64,000 bases of DNA from SZUA-309 sp965215995 (GCA_965215995.1 OZ244128.1:5518001-5582000); one strand, 5' to 3'; numbered from the stretch's first letter, positions 54,583 through 63,439 are shown. A program made the numbers and translations. The notes: generated by a model not told the origin, from the letters alone.

Positions 54583-55119
54583 TCAGCTCTGGCTGTCTAT
54601 GGTCACGGTGCCGACCTGGCCGTCAGGCTCGGTCCAGATCACGGTGATGGTGACCACGCCAGCACCATCCACAACGATCGAACCATCGCCTTCCGGCAAG
54701 CCAGGCTGATCGGCTTCCGGCGGCAGCACACCGGCAGCACGGAAGCCGGTGCATTGAGCGTTGGCATTGAAATTGCCCAATGAGCACTTCCAGACAGCCT
54801 GGTCGAACGTAACCATCTGGGCCTGGGAGCAGGCACCGGCCATGCAGTCCGCAGCCCCGGGAGGTCCATCGCCGAGGCCTAGCCCGTCATAGGCCGCACC
54901 CGGCACCGCCCCTTCGGGGTTGGCCCGGACCCGGTCCATCATGTCGTAGGCAAGTTGCACTGCTTCAGCACGAAAGAGCGCACCCCGGTTGTTCTGCAGG
55001 CTCACCATCTGCAGCGCCGTAATGCCGAGCACGCCGATGGCGAGCACGAGCACGGCAACCAGCAGCTCGATCATCGAGAGGCCGCGCTGTTTTCTGGATG
55101 TTTGCATTCGATCTTTCAT
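54583..55119 (-). CDS. pilV: Type IV minor pilin PilV
   Basis: A 178-residue pseudopilin. The leader MKDRMQTSRKQRG precedes LSMIELLVAVLVLAIGVLGITALQM, the PilV-type helix, with Gly at -1 and Glu at +5. NNRGALFRAEAVQLAYDMMDRVRANPEGA is the conserved PilV segment. Two cysteines near residues 92-97 (DCMAGAC) are close together. Member of the minor pilin initiation complex. Confidence 0.92.
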   Translation of the reverse strand: MKDRMQTSRKQRGLSMIELLVAVLVLAIGVLGITALQMVSLQNNRGALFRAEAVQLAYDMMDRVRANPEGAVPGAAYDGLGLGDGPPGAADCMAGACSQAQMVTFDQAVWKCSLGNFNANAQCTGFRAAGVLPPEADQPGLPEGDGSIVVDGAGVVTITVIWTEPDGQVGTVTIDSQS

Positions 55120-55150
55120 GATCCGATTCCGCTGCTCCTGCGAAAGAGGG

Positions 55151-55678
55151 TTACGGACAAGCCAGCTCTGCGCTGGCAGCCCGACCGATGGTGTTCACCG
55201 CGACTTCGCGTCCCCGAGTAACGCCGGCTTCGCAGATCTCAATGGTGCCTTGGGCACCCAGCGTCATCAGGCCGCGGCCATTGAATGTGAGAGTGCCGAC
55301 GCCGTTGAGGCCACCAAGCGCGTTCATGGTGGCAGCGCCCGAGCCATCGAACTGGCGGATAAGGACGGCAGGATCGTTAGGGCAGTTGCCCGGCGTGCCT
55401 ACCACGACGCAGTAGCCCGGGCCCCACTCGTTGGCGTTATCCCCGGCGTTTACGGCCTGGACACTGACGTCTGCACCGCGATTGACCGCCTCACTGCGCG
55501 CCAGATTCACCGCCGAGATGAAGCCGTTGACTCGCGACGCCATGTTGCGCTGCTCGATGAAGGTATCGAAGGCAGGCAACGCAAGACCCAGCAATACCGC
55601 AGCGATGGCCATCGCTATCAGCAGCTCGATGATGGTGAATCCGGAGAGGAAACGCTTATTAGAACACTTACTTAACAA
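55151..55678 (-). CDS. fimU: Type IV minor pilin FimU (GspH type)
   Basis: A 175-residue pseudopilin. The prepilin motif is SGFTIIELLIAMAIAAVLLGLALPAF, followed by VNGFISAVNLARSEAVNRGADVSV, typical of the GspH/FimU/FimT family. Cysteine pairs lie in GYCVVVGTPGNC and the C-terminus. The start appears to be TTG at 55678; no ATG gives a proper leader. The relative at 44353 is here called fimT because it follows pilR. FimU links the tip complex to the major pilus. Confidence 0.88.
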   Translation of the reverse strand: MLSKCSNKRFLSGFTIIELLIAMAIAAVLLGLALPAFDTFIEQRNMASRVNGFISAVNLARSEAVNRGADVSVQAVNAGDNANEWGPGYCVVVGTPGNCPNDPAVLIRQFDGSGAATMNALGGLNGVGTLTFNGRGLMTLGAQGTIEICEAGVTRGREVAVNTIGRAASAELACP

Positions 55679-55839
55679 ACTACTCTCGGCTGAAATCTAT
55701 GCCAGCGAAGAGTTTAGGAGCCTGACTGGGGAAGGAAACGAAGGTCCGATGAGTGGCGGGTTTTGGCAGGATGAGTGGTCACCCGGTCTAGAGAGCGGTC
55801 GCAACGCCGCTTTCTATAAGGGATTCAAGGCAATGGGCT

Positions 55840-56274
55840 TTACTCCTCCCAGTCGTTCTCACCTGCGTCGATGGCGCCATTGTCGTTCTCGTCCCAACCA
55901 CGCTGGCCATTGGAGTTATAGGTAACGATGCGGCCGTCATCCACCTCGCCGATCGGCGTTGCAGTGAGCGCGAAGTTGGCAGCACCGCCAACGATGGTGA
56001 TGTTGTAGCGTGTAGCCGATTCCGGTGTGCAGACGGCCGGGTCAATCGCCCCGTCATCGTTGCCGCCTACCGCAGCACCGAGGTAGTCGAAAGTCTGACT
56101 GGCCCGCCGCTCCAGCGCCTGGGCACAATCCAGCAGATCGGCCATGGCTTCGGACCGGTAAGTCCGATCTGAATAGCGGGTGTAGACAGGAATAGCGATG
56201 GCCGACAGCAACGCCAGAATGGCTATCGCGACCAAGAGCTCGATCAGCGTAAATCCCCGTGTGCGATTCGACAT
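55840..56274 (-). CDS. pilE: Type IV pilin-like protein PilE
   Basis: A 144-residue prepilin from the ATG at 56274, which has AGGA six bases upstream. The motif TRGFTLIELLVAIAILALLSAIAIPVYTRYSDRTYRSEAM is the classic PilE/pilin start. The rest is short with one cysteine pair (DCAQALERRA and VCTPES). A Glu/Asp-rich tail ends DENDNGAIDAGENDWEE and could bind calcium. It is upstream of fimU here, whereas in P. aeruginosa pilE comes last. It follows fkpB by about 54 bp in the same direction. Confidence 0.9.
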   Translation of the reverse strand: MSNRTRGFTLIELLVAIAILALLSAIAIPVYTRYSDRTYRSEAMADLLDCAQALERRASQTFDYLGAAVGGNDDGAIDPAVCTPESATRYNITIVGGAANFALTATPIGEVDDGRIVTYNSNGQRGWDENDNGAIDAGENDWEE

Positions 56275-56328
56275 CACCAATCCTTTCTAACTATCTGTAT
56301 TTAAAGAGTTTACTGCGCGTAAATTCAG

Positions 56329-56787
56329 CTAAGGGACCCGCACGTCGATGATGGACACATCAAATACGATACGACGGCCAGCCAACGGATGATTGAAGTC
56401 CACTTGCACATGCTCTTCCATGACCTCGCGCACAACTCCAGGCAATTCTCCGCCCGGGCCGGCGAAGGAAACCATCAGCCCCTCTTCCAGCGTCATATCC
56501 GCCCCGAATCGGTCCCGGCGCAGGATCTGCACGTTCTCCACGCGATGGCGGCCGAACGCATCTTCAGGCTCGATCAGGATCTGGGCGTCGTCCCCGGCCT
56601 TGAGCCCGAGAATGGCCGCCTCGAAACCTGGCAGGAGGTTGCCATCGCCAACGGTAAACATGGCCGGGTCACTGCGGCGGGTGGTGTCGATCTCCTCACC
56701 GGATTCCAGGTGCAACGCGAAGTGCAGACGTACCCGGTCCCCCATTTCAATGGCACGGTCCCCGGGCCCGTTGATCAGCCCGCTCAT
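56329..56787 (-). CDS. fkpB: FKBP-type peptidyl-prolyl isomerase, SlpA/FkpB type
   Basis: A 152-residue SlyD/SlpA-like isomerase from the ATG at 56787, which overlaps the lspA stop as ATGA. VRLHFALHLESGEEIDTTR and GNLLPGFEAAILGLKAGDDAQILIEPEDAFG are the FKBP part interrupted by an insert-in-flap domain (about 75-120). GREELP-like GGELPGVVREVMEEHVQVDFNHPLAGR closes the fold. SlpA lacks the metal-binding tail of SlyD, as here. Neighbour lspA fits the conserved lspA-fkpB pair; ispH, usually next, is missing. Confidence 0.93.
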   Translation of the reverse strand: MSGLINGPGDRAIEMGDRVRLHFALHLESGEEIDTTRRSDPAMFTVGDGNLLPGFEAAILGLKAGDDAQILIEPEDAFGRHRVENVQILRRDRFGADMTLEEGLMVSFAGPGGELPGVVREVMEEHVQVDFNHPLAGRRIVFDVSIIDVRVP

Positions 56788-57299
56788 GAAGCGGCCCGCT
56801 CCCGCCGTTCGCGACGGAACTCCAGAACCAGCAGCAGAATCCACAGCGTGGCGCCGCAGAACAGCGCGATGTCGGCGATGTTGAAGGCAGGAAATCCCCA
56901 GCGGTCGTAGTGGAAGCGGATGAAATCGACCACGTAGCCGTGCAACAGGCGGTCGATCCCGTTACCGAGCGCACCACCGAGAATGAGCCCGTAGACAACG
57001 CCCATCAAGCGATCACCGACAGGCAACTTGCGGAGCTCATAGATGATGAAGACGGTAAACGCTGCCGCCAGACCGACAAAGAACCACCGTTGCCAGCCGC
57101 CGCTGCCGGAAAGAATCGAGAACGCGGCGCCATCGTTGTGCCAGCGTACCCAGCTGAAGATCGGCAGCACCTCCACTCTCTCGCCGTAGGCCAGCGTTAC
57201 GGTCACATACCACTTGCTGAGCTGATCGGCCGCCACTACCAAGGCCGAAACACCCAGCCAGCGATACCAGAAACGATTCGCTGCTCGTGCTGCGCTCAT
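56784..57299 (-). CDS. lspA: Lipoprotein signal peptidase
   Basis: Aspartyl protease that cuts signal peptides from prolipoproteins after diacylglyceryl transfer. The 171-residue membrane protein has four helices and the two catalytic aspartates in GNGIDRLLHGYVVDF (about residues 116-130) and FNIADIALF. Upstream it overlaps ribF as ATGA and downstream fkpB as ATGA. In most gammaproteobacteria ileS lies between ribF and lspA; here it does not. Confidence 0.95.
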   Translation of the reverse strand: MSAARAANRFWYRWLGVSALVVAADQLSKWYVTVTLAYGERVEVLPIFSWVRWHNDGAAFSILSGSGGWQRWFFVGLAAAFTVFIIYELRKLPVGDRLMGVVYGLILGGALGNGIDRLLHGYVVDFIRFHYDRWGFPAFNIADIALFCGATLWILLLVLEFRRERRERAAS

Positions 57300-58228
57300 G
57301 ATGCGCCGTCCGCAAGGATGGCCCGGGCATCTTCCATGTCCTTGTGGATCTGCGTCTTCAAGGCGTCGAGGCCATCGAATGTCTGCTCATCACGGATCTT
57401 CCTGACGAAGCGCACACTCAGCAAGGAGCCGTAGATATCCCCACTGAAGTCAAACAGGTGCACCTCCAGGAGAGGCTCCTTGCCATCCACCGTCGGCCGC
57501 ACCCCTATATTGGCGACACCGTCGTACTCCTTGTCCAGCCCTTCCACTCGGACCGCATAAACACCCTCGAGCGCCGCCCGATAACGCTGCAGCCGGATGT
57601 TTGCCGTCGGCACGCCAAGCTGTCGACCCAGCTGCCGGCCATACACCACCCGGCCCATGATGAAGTAAGCATGACCCAACAGCTTTTCAGCCAGCGTGAA
57701 ATCACCTTGTGCCAGCACCTCGCGAATCCGACTGCTGCTCACCCGCTCATGCTCGAAGGTGAGCGTGCCCATGTGGCTGACGCCGAAGCCGAGCCGGTCA
57801 CCGGCAACCTTGAGCGCTTCGTAATCACCCTGCTGGTCTTTCCCGAAACGAAAGTCATCGCCTACAACGATGTACCGGATGCCGAGACGGGCATTCAGCA
57901 GCTCTTCGATCACCCATTCGGCTGTCGTGTTGCGTATGGCCTCGTTGAAAGGCACGCACAACAACCGATCCAGCTCCGTCTGGCAGAGCAGCGTGATCTT
58001 CTCCCGAAAGCGGGTGAGCCGGGCGGGCACCTTTGCACCGGCAAAGTACTCGCGGGGTTGCGGCTCGAAGGTGAGCAGCATGCTCGGCACGCCGAGCTCC
58101 TTTGACTTCGCAAACAGATGATCGAGGAGCATCCGATGGCCATGATGCACACCGTCAAAGTTGCCGATGGTCAGCACGCAGCCCTTGTGCTCCGGCTTCA
58201 GGCTGTAGATGCCGTGAATGATTTCCAT
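57296..58228 (-). CDS. ribF: Bifunctional riboflavin kinase/FAD synthetase
   Basis: Makes FMN and FAD. From ATG 58228 the protein has 310 residues. The N-terminal FMN adenylyltransferase shows TIGNFDGVHHGHRMLL (about 19-34, HxGH motif). A GDDFRFGKDQQGD segment and the SSSRIREVLAQGD stretch follow, then the kinase domain with GRQLGRQLGVPTANI and GVANIGVRPT. All usual motifs are intact. The open frame reaches 58300 but the extra residues do not resemble RibF. Confidence 0.95.
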   Translation of the reverse strand: MEIIHGIYSLKPEHKGCVLTIGNFDGVHHGHRMLLDHLFAKSKELGVPSMLLTFEPQPREYFAGAKVPARLTRFREKITLLCQTELDRLLCVPFNEAIRNTTAEWVIEELLNARLGIRYIVVGDDFRFGKDQQGDYEALKVAGDRLGFGVSHMGTLTFEHERVSSSRIREVLAQGDFTLAEKLLGHAYFIMGRVVYGRQLGRQLGVPTANIRLQRYRAALEGVYAVRVEGLDKEYDGVANIGVRPTVDGKEPLLEVHLFDFSGDIYGSLLSVRFVRKIRDEQTFDGLDALKTQIHKDMEDARAILADGAS

Positions 58229-58244
58229 CGCGGGATTATACGGC

Positions 58245-59807
58245 CTACGCCCGATGCAGGAGGTGCGAAATCCGCCCTCCCAGCAACCAAACACCCGCAA
58301 GATAGACCGCAGCGCCCACGGCCACGATTCCGGTCAGCCAAAGCGCCCGGCTCAGAATCGTGGTTTCGAGCCAGGCCGTATCGGCCGGCGCGAGCCAGAG
58401 CAGGACAACCACCATGGCCATTGTCGCGGCCAGACAACGCACCAGCATGAGCCCGGATTCACGGCTGGGCCGGCAGCGACCTGCCCGATAAAGCCCACGC
58501 CAGAGCAGATAGGCGTTCACCGTGGCTGCCGCAGAAGTTGCAAGCGCCAGGCCGACGTGGCCCATGATCTTGAACAGCGCCAGGTTCAAAGCCACGTTCA
58601 CCCCCACCGCCACAACGCCGATTCGGAAAGGCGTCGCCGTATCCTCCTGAGCAAAGTAGGCGGGCGCCAGCACTTTGACCGCCACCAGAGGCACCAACCC
58701 CACCGCGAAAGCCTGCAGCGATAAGGCGGCCATCCGGGCATCGAGCGGGGTCAGGGCGCCGTGCATGAAGATGCTGCTGATCAGTGGCACCGCCAGCACA
58801 TAGAGCGCGGCGGCGGCCGGTAAGGCGAAGAAACCACCTACCCGCAGCCCCCAGTCGAGCGTTTCCCGAAAACCACTGAGGTTGTCCTCGCTGTCGAGCC
58901 GGGAGAGGTTCGGCAGCAGCACGGTGCCAAGCGCCACCGCCACCAGACCGATCGGCAGCTCGAGCAGCCGGTCGGAATAGTAGAGCCAGGATATGCTGCC
59001 GACCATCAGGAAAGATGCGAGCAAGGTGTCGATGAGCGCATTGATCTGGCTGACCGATGCAGCGAAGACTGCCGGCAGCAGCAACACGCCCACCCGGCGA
59101 GCTCCCTCGTGGCTGACTGAGACCCTCGGCATGACGATCAGGCCGAGCGACTTCAGCGCCGGGAACTGGAACAGGAATTGCGCGAGGCCGGCGAAGACGA
59201 CGCCCCAGGCCAGCGCAAAAACCGGTTGGCTGAAGTAACCGGCAGCAAAGAAGATGGCGCCGATCAGGGACAGGTTGAGCAGTACCGGTGTGAACGCAGG
59301 CACCGCATATTTGTGGTGGCTGTTGAGGATGGCACCAGCAAACGCCGTCATAGAGATGAAGCCGAGATAGGGGAAGGTGATCCGCACCATGTCACGAGCC
59401 AGAGCGAACTGCTCCGGCTGGTCCCTGAAACCAGGGGCAAACACCATGATCAACCCGGGCGCGATCAGTATGCCCAGCCCCACCACGACCAGCATGGTCA
59501 GAGCCAGGTTGCCGGTCATCACCCGAATGAAGGTGATCAACTCCTCTCTGGCGCCCTCTCTGTAGCGGGCCAGTACCGGCACGAAAGCCTGATTGAAGGC
59601 ACCCTCCGCGAACAGTCGCCTGAAGAAATTCGGGATCTTGAAAGCAACGAAAAAGGCATCGGAGACCGCACCGGCGCCGAAGAAATTCGAGAGCACCACA
59701 TCGCGCACGAAACCACTGATCCGGGACAGCATGGTCATGGCGGCCACTATCGTGCCCTGGGCAGCGACGTCCTGCTTACTGGCGCTTTCAGTCAATTCCG
59801 GATCCAT
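58245..59807 (-). CDS. murJ: Lipid II flippase MurJ (MviN)
   Basis: Multidrug/oligosaccharidyl-lipid/polysaccharide family transporter that flips lipid II across the inner membrane. The 520-residue protein has fourteen hydrophobic helices. It opens SGFVRDVVLSNFFGAGAVSDAFFVAFKIPNFFRRLFAEGAFNQAFVPV, the invariant MurJ start. The order murJ-ribF on one strand with rpsT divergent is conserved in Pseudomonas. Confidence 0.95.
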   Translation of the reverse strand: MDPELTESASKQDVAAQGTIVAAMTMLSRISGFVRDVVLSNFFGAGAVSDAFFVAFKIPNFFRRLFAEGAFNQAFVPVLARYREGAREELITFIRVMTGNLALTMLVVVGLGILIAPGLIMVFAPGFRDQPEQFALARDMVRITFPYLGFISMTAFAGAILNSHHKYAVPAFTPVLLNLSLIGAIFFAAGYFSQPVFALAWGVVFAGLAQFLFQFPALKSLGLIVMPRVSVSHEGARRVGVLLLPAVFAASVSQINALIDTLLASFLMVGSISWLYYSDRLLELPIGLVAVALGTVLLPNLSRLDSEDNLSGFRETLDWGLRVGGFFALPAAAALYVLAVPLISSIFMHGALTPLDARMAALSLQAFAVGLVPLVAVKVLAPAYFAQEDTATPFRIGVVAVGVNVALNLALFKIMGHVGLALATSAAATVNAYLLWRGLYRAGRCRPSRESGLMLVRCLAATMAMVVVLLWLAPADTAWLETTILSRALWLTGIVAVGAAVYLAGVWLLGGRISHLLHRA

Positions 59808-59838
59808 GGCCTGGCGCGACCTTCAACAGAGCCTGGGG

Positions 59839-59867
59839 TTGACAGAGGTATATCCCGACGGCATATT
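59839..59867 (+). promoter_or_regulatory. Putative sigma-70 promoter of rpsT
   Basis: A perfect -35 TTGACA and a -10 CATATT (four of six) 17 bp apart, about 35 bp before the rpsT start. Read by eye only. Confidence 0.6.
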
Positions 59868-59903
59868 CCGCGCCTCAAAAAACCGACACCTGAGGAAGTT
59901 TCC

Positions 59904-60170
59904 TTGGCAAACAGCCCACAAGCCCGCAAGCGCGCCCGTCAGGCGGAAGGTCGACGTCGCCACAACGCCAGCCAGCGTTCCATGGTTCGTACCTACATCA
60001 AGCGAGTCGACGCTGCGATCGAGTCCGGCAACCAGGCTGATGCCGCCGCCGCACTCGCCTCTGCCGTGCCTGTCATCGATGGCATGGTCAGCAAAGGCAT
60101 CATGCATAAAAACAAGGCGGCCCGTCACAAGTCCCGCCTGAATGCCAAGGTCAAGGCACTCAGCGCCTGA
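59904..60170 (+). CDS. rpsT: 30S ribosomal protein S20
   Basis: An 88-residue basic protein starting at TTG 59904 (as in E. coli rpsT, which also uses a UUG start), with AGGAAG seven bases upstream. ANSPQARKRARQAEGRRRHNASQRSMVRTYIKRV is the typical S20 N-terminal half. The open frame continues far upstream, but those codons are antisense to murJ and are ignored. It binds 16S rRNA early in 30S assembly. Confidence 0.96.
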   Translation: MANSPQARKRARQAEGRRRHNASQRSMVRTYIKRVDAAIESGNQADAAAALASAVPVIDGMVSKGIMHKNKAARHKSRLNAKVKALSA

Positions 60171-60181
60171 CCACCCCGCAC

Positions 60182-61318
60182 TCAACTCAGCACAACCAAG
60201 TTGTCTCTGTGGATCAGCTCAGGCTCCAGGCTGTAGCCGAGCCGCTGGCCGATGACATCACTGCTGGCACCGAGCATTTTTGCGGTTTCCGTGCTTGAGT
60301 AGTTTGAAAGGCCCTGAGCCACCACCAGACCCTCAGCATCTTCACAGGCAACCAGCTCGCCCCGGGAAAACTCGCCGTCGACCGCGGTTACCCCCACCGG
60401 CAACAGGCTCACACCCCGTTCGCGCAGCGCAGTTACCGCACCCGCATCCAGCGTCAGCCGACCTTTCACACGCTGCTGACCGGCAATCCAGCGTTTTCGT
60501 GCATCCAGTGGCGAGACGTTGGCTGCCAGCAGAGTGCCAACGGGCTCACCTGCCAGGATTCGCTTTAGCACACCCGGATCTGCACCGCTGGTGATCACCG
60601 TATGTGCACCGGACCGGGCCGCCAGCCGTGCGGCCTTCAGCTTGGTGATCATGCCGCCGCGGCCCAGCGCACCGGAGCCACCAACCATTGCATCCAGACC
60701 AGGGTCCGCCGCTTCGGCAAAATCGACACGGGCGGCACCGGGCGTCTGTCGCGGGTCGGATTCATAAAGACCATCGATATCCGTCAGCAGAATCAGCAGA
60801 TCTGCCTGCAGCAGATTGGTGGCCATGGCTGCCAGCGTATCGTTGTCGCCGAAGCGAATCTCGTCTGTCGCAACCGAATCGTTCTCGTTGATCACCGGTA
60901 CCGCGCCGAAGTCCAGCAAGGTGGTCAGCGTGGCGCGCGCGTTGAGGTAACGCTGTCGGTTGGCCAGGTCATCGTGGGTGAGAAGGACAACGGCCGCATG
61001 TCGACCGTGCCGCGCAAAGGCGCGCTCATAAGCCTGCACCAGTCCCATCTGCCCCACCGCTGCTGCTGCCTGCAGTTCATGCACCGTTTCCGGCCGGGCT
61101 TTCAGCTTGAGCCGGGACACGCCTTCCACCACCGCACCGCTGCTCACCAGCAGAACCCGTCGGCCCGCTTCGAGCAGGCGAGCAATCTCCTCTCCCAGGG
61201 ATTCGAGCAGATCGGTGGCCAGTCCCTGCTCGGGATCCGTGAGCAGCGCACTGCCCACTTTGATGACAACAGTACCGGCGCTGGCTAGCTCACGACGGAC
61301 CACGCTTGCATCAGTCAT
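60182..61318 (-). CDS. proB: Glutamate 5-kinase
   Basis: First step of proline synthesis. From ATG 61318 the protein has 378 residues: an amino acid kinase domain (VVIKVGSALL near residue 14, LLVSSGAVVEG, INENDSVATDEIRFGDNDTLAA, TDIDGLYESDPR) and a C-terminal PUA domain. Conserved family residues are present. The start overlaps the obg stop by 8 nt (ATGACTGA), the same overlap as pgeF/rluD. The gene order obg-proB next to rpsT is conserved in Pseudomonas. Confidence 0.95.
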   Translation of the reverse strand: MTDASVVRRELASAGTVVIKVGSALLTDPEQGLATDLLESLGEEIARLLEAGRRVLLVSSGAVVEGVSRLKLKARPETVHELQAAAAVGQMGLVQAYERAFARHGRHAAVVLLTHDDLANRQRYLNARATLTTLLDFGAVPVINENDSVATDEIRFGDNDTLAAMATNLLQADLLILLTDIDGLYESDPRQTPGAARVDFAEAADPGLDAMVGGSGALGRGGMITKLKAARLAARSGAHTVITSGADPGVLKRILAGEPVGTLLAANVSPLDARKRWIAGQQRVKGRLTLDAGAVTALRERGVSLLPVGVTAVDGEFSRGELVACEDAEGLVVAQGLSNYSSTETAKMLGASSDVIGQRLGYSLEPELIHRDNLVVLS

Positions 61319-62528
61319 GCACGTACACCACTTCCGGACCATCATCGTCACCGGGGTCGTCGCCTTCCCAAGTGTCCAATGCGGGACCTTCGCCTTGGAA
61401 AGATCCAGCCGCCGGTTTCCGCTGCGGACGCACGTTCAACGCGCTGGCCAGAACATCTTCATTGATGCGTGCTTCCAGATCAGCCTGGGCTCCCGCGTAT
61501 TCCTCATCGGAGGCCAATCGTTCGCGCATCTCAGCGATGCACCGCTGCAACGCGCTCACCAGCCCGTTCAAGCCAGCACCAGTGGCCGCGGAGATGGTAA
61601 ATACCATCTGATCCGGGAAGGCGCTGCGAAATTCAGCTTCAAGTGTTGTCAGCGCCTCTTCACCAAGCAGATCGGATTTGTTCAGCACGAGCCAGGTTGG
61701 CCGTTCAGCAAGCGCTTCACTGTACTCCAGCACTTCAGAAGCGACTATCCCGGCGTTCTCCAATGGGTTACTGCCATCCACGGGCGCAGCATCCACCAGA
61801 TGAACGAGCACGCGCGTGCGGGACAGATGGCGCAGGAACTGAGCCCCCAGGCCGGCACCCTCTGCCGCGCCCTCGATGATGCCGGGAATATCAGCGATGA
61901 CGAAGCTCGAATCGGACCCGGCACCCACCACGCCAAGACTCGGCACCAGCGTGGTGAAGGGATAGTCCGCTACCTTCGGACGGGCAGCGGAAATAGTGCT
62001 CACCAGCGTGGACTTTCCGGCGTTGGGCAGGCCGAGCAAACCCACGTCCGCCAACAGCTTCAGCTGCAAGCGCAACACTCGATGCTCGCCAGGTTCTCCC
62101 GGGGTGGTGCGTCGGGGGGCTCGATTGGTGCTCGATTTGAAATGCGCGTTGCCGACACCGTGACGACCGCCCTCAGCCACAACCAGTTCCTGGCCGTGTC
62201 GGACCACGTCACCAATGGTCTCCAGTGTTTCCTCGTCCACCACAGCAGTGCCCACGGGCACTTTCACCCGTCGATCGTCACCTTTCGCACCCGTCTTGTT
62301 GCGGCCGCTGCCGGGCTGGCCGTTGTCAGCCCGATACAGAGGTTGATAGCGGAAGTCGATCAGGGTGTTGAGTGCATTGTCACCCACCAGAATGACCGCG
62401 CCGCCATCACCACCATCGCCACCGTCCGGTCCGCCCTTGGCGATGTATTTCTCGCGCCGGAAGCTCAGGCAGCCCTGACCGCCCTTTCCGGCTTCCACAC
62501 GGATGGTTGCTTCGTCTATGAACTGCAT
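61311..62528 (-). CDS. obg: GTPase Obg/CgtA
   Basis: Ribosome-assembly GTPase. The 405 residues consist of the glycine-rich Obg fold (1-158; GGDGGDGG and FRREK), the G domain (GLPNAGKSTLVS near 168, NKSDLLGE) and a short acidic Asp-rich tail (GDDPGDDDGPE). It lies between rpmA and proB on the same strand, and a terminator precedes it, so it may have its own promoter. Confidence 0.96.
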   Translation of the reverse strand: MQFIDEATIRVEAGKGGQGCLSFRREKYIAKGGPDGGDGGDGGAVILVGDNALNTLIDFRYQPLYRADNGQPGSGRNKTGAKGDDRRVKVPVGTAVVDEETLETIGDVVRHGQELVVAEGGRHGVGNAHFKSSTNRAPRRTTPGEPGEHRVLRLQLKLLADVGLLGLPNAGKSTLVSTISAARPKVADYPFTTLVPSLGVVGAGSDSSFVIADIPGIIEGAAEGAGLGAQFLRHLSRTRVLVHLVDAAPVDGSNPLENAGIVASEVLEYSEALAERPTWLVLNKSDLLGEEALTTLEAEFRSAFPDQMVFTISAATGAGLNGLVSALQRCIAEMRERLASDEEYAGAQADLEARINEDVLASALNVRPQRKPAAGSFQGEGPALDTWEGDDPGDDDGPEVVYVHD

Positions 62529-62558
62529 GACTTGGAGACCAGAAATCTTCGGGAAGTT

Positions 62559-62588
62559 AAAAAAAACCCCGCTGGCTGCGGGGTTTCT
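62559..62588 (-). terminator. Rho-independent terminator after rplU-rpmA
   Basis: On the minus strand, a GC-rich stem (AACCCCGC and GCGGGGTT) with a five-base loop is followed by eight T residues. It lies 2 bp downstream of the rpmA stop and before obg. It probably ends or attenuates the ribosomal protein transcript. Confidence 0.9.
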
Positions 62589-62589
62589 T

Positions 62590-62853
62590 TCAGCTCGAGA
62601 CCGGCTCGACGGTCACGAACTTCCGGTTCTGCCTGCCCCGGGTCAGAAACCGCACATGGCCATCTGCTTTCGCATACAGCGTGTGGTCCTTACCACAGCC
62701 AACGTTCGGACCGGGGTGGAACTGAGTACCGCGCTGACGGACGAGAATATTGCCGGCAACGACAAGCTCGCCACCGTACTTTTTCACACCGAGGCGTTTG
62801 GATTCTGAATCGCGGCCGTTACGAGTAGAGCCGCCGGCTTTTTTATGTGCCAT
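62590..62853 (-). CDS. rpmA: 50S ribosomal protein L27
   Basis: An 87-residue basic protein. AHKKAGGSTRNGRDSESKRLGVKKYGGE is the standard L27 opening with no cleavable extension; GNILVRQRGTQFHPGPNVGCGKDHTLYA completes it. Located 13 bp after rplU in the normal rplU-rpmA order. Confidence 0.98.
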   Translation of the reverse strand: MAHKKAGGSTRNGRDSESKRLGVKKYGGELVVAGNILVRQRGTQFHPGPNVGCGKDHTLYAKADGHVRFLTRGRQNRKFVTVEPVSS

Positions 62854-62866
62854 CTGTACCTGTCTC

Positions 62867-63178
62867 CTAGCCGCTGATGCCGGTGATCTTCAGTTGGGTA
62901 AACCACTGACGGTGCCCCTGACGGCGCATGTAATCCTTGCGGCGCTTGAACTTGATGATCCTGACCTTCTTATGCCGGTCGTGACCGATAACCTCAGCAG
63001 TGACCTTGCCACCATCCACATACGGCTTGCCGACAGTGACCTCATCGCCATTGGCAACGATGAGCACTTTGTCGAACACTACCTCTTCACCGGGCTCGGC
63101 GGTGAGTCGCTCCAACTTGATCACCTCACCTTCGGTGACTCGATGCTGTTTGCCGCCGCTGGAAAACACCGCGAACAT
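62867..63178 (-). CDS. rplU: 50S ribosomal protein L21
   Basis: A 103-residue protein: FAVFSSGGKQHRVTEGEVIKLERLTAEPGE at the start and the KVRIIKFKRRKDYMRRQGHRQWFTQLKI ending typical of L21. First gene of the rplU-rpmA pair, divergent from ispB. Confidence 0.98.
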   Translation of the reverse strand: MFAVFSSGGKQHRVTEGEVIKLERLTAEPGEEVVFDKVLIVANGDEVTVGKPYVDGGKVTAEVIGHDRHKKVRIIKFKRRKDYMRRQGHRQWFTQLKITGISG

Positions 63179-63282
63179 ATCTCTACTCCTTGCCAGGGGC
63201 GGACACCTAAAAAGTCCTGAAACGCCCGGATTGCTTGGCTTTCAGCCCTACCAGCGTATCGGGGTGCCGCGAAAGGCGCGCT

Positions 63283-63311
63283 ATTTTAGGGGCTTGGGCG
63301 CCGGATTACAA
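63283..63311 (-). promoter_or_regulatory. Putative sigma-70 promoter of rplU-rpmA
   Basis: On the minus strand, a -35 TTGTAA and a -10 TAAAAT (five of six) 17 bp apart, about 105 bp before the rplU start. Read by eye only. Confidence 0.5.
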
Positions 63312-63439
63312 CGACCGTCATATTCGCTGAACAGCGCGGAATCCGGGCCTGCCAGCCCCCTGGGCGCCGCGATAAAAAGGCCGAAAAAAGGCCCATAAAA
63401 GTGCACAATAGCGCCCTGACCCATAGGCCTTGGAACCAG

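Noticed and set aside
55679..55839. Possible small gene or hairpin terminator between pilE and fimU
   Set aside because: A weak inverted repeat (55794-55819) has no T-run, and the plus-strand open frame there runs opposite fimU and pilE without family features.
59178..59903. Upstream extension of the rpsT frame
   Set aside because: Antisense to murJ; S20 begins at the TTG codon 59904 with a ribosome-binding site.
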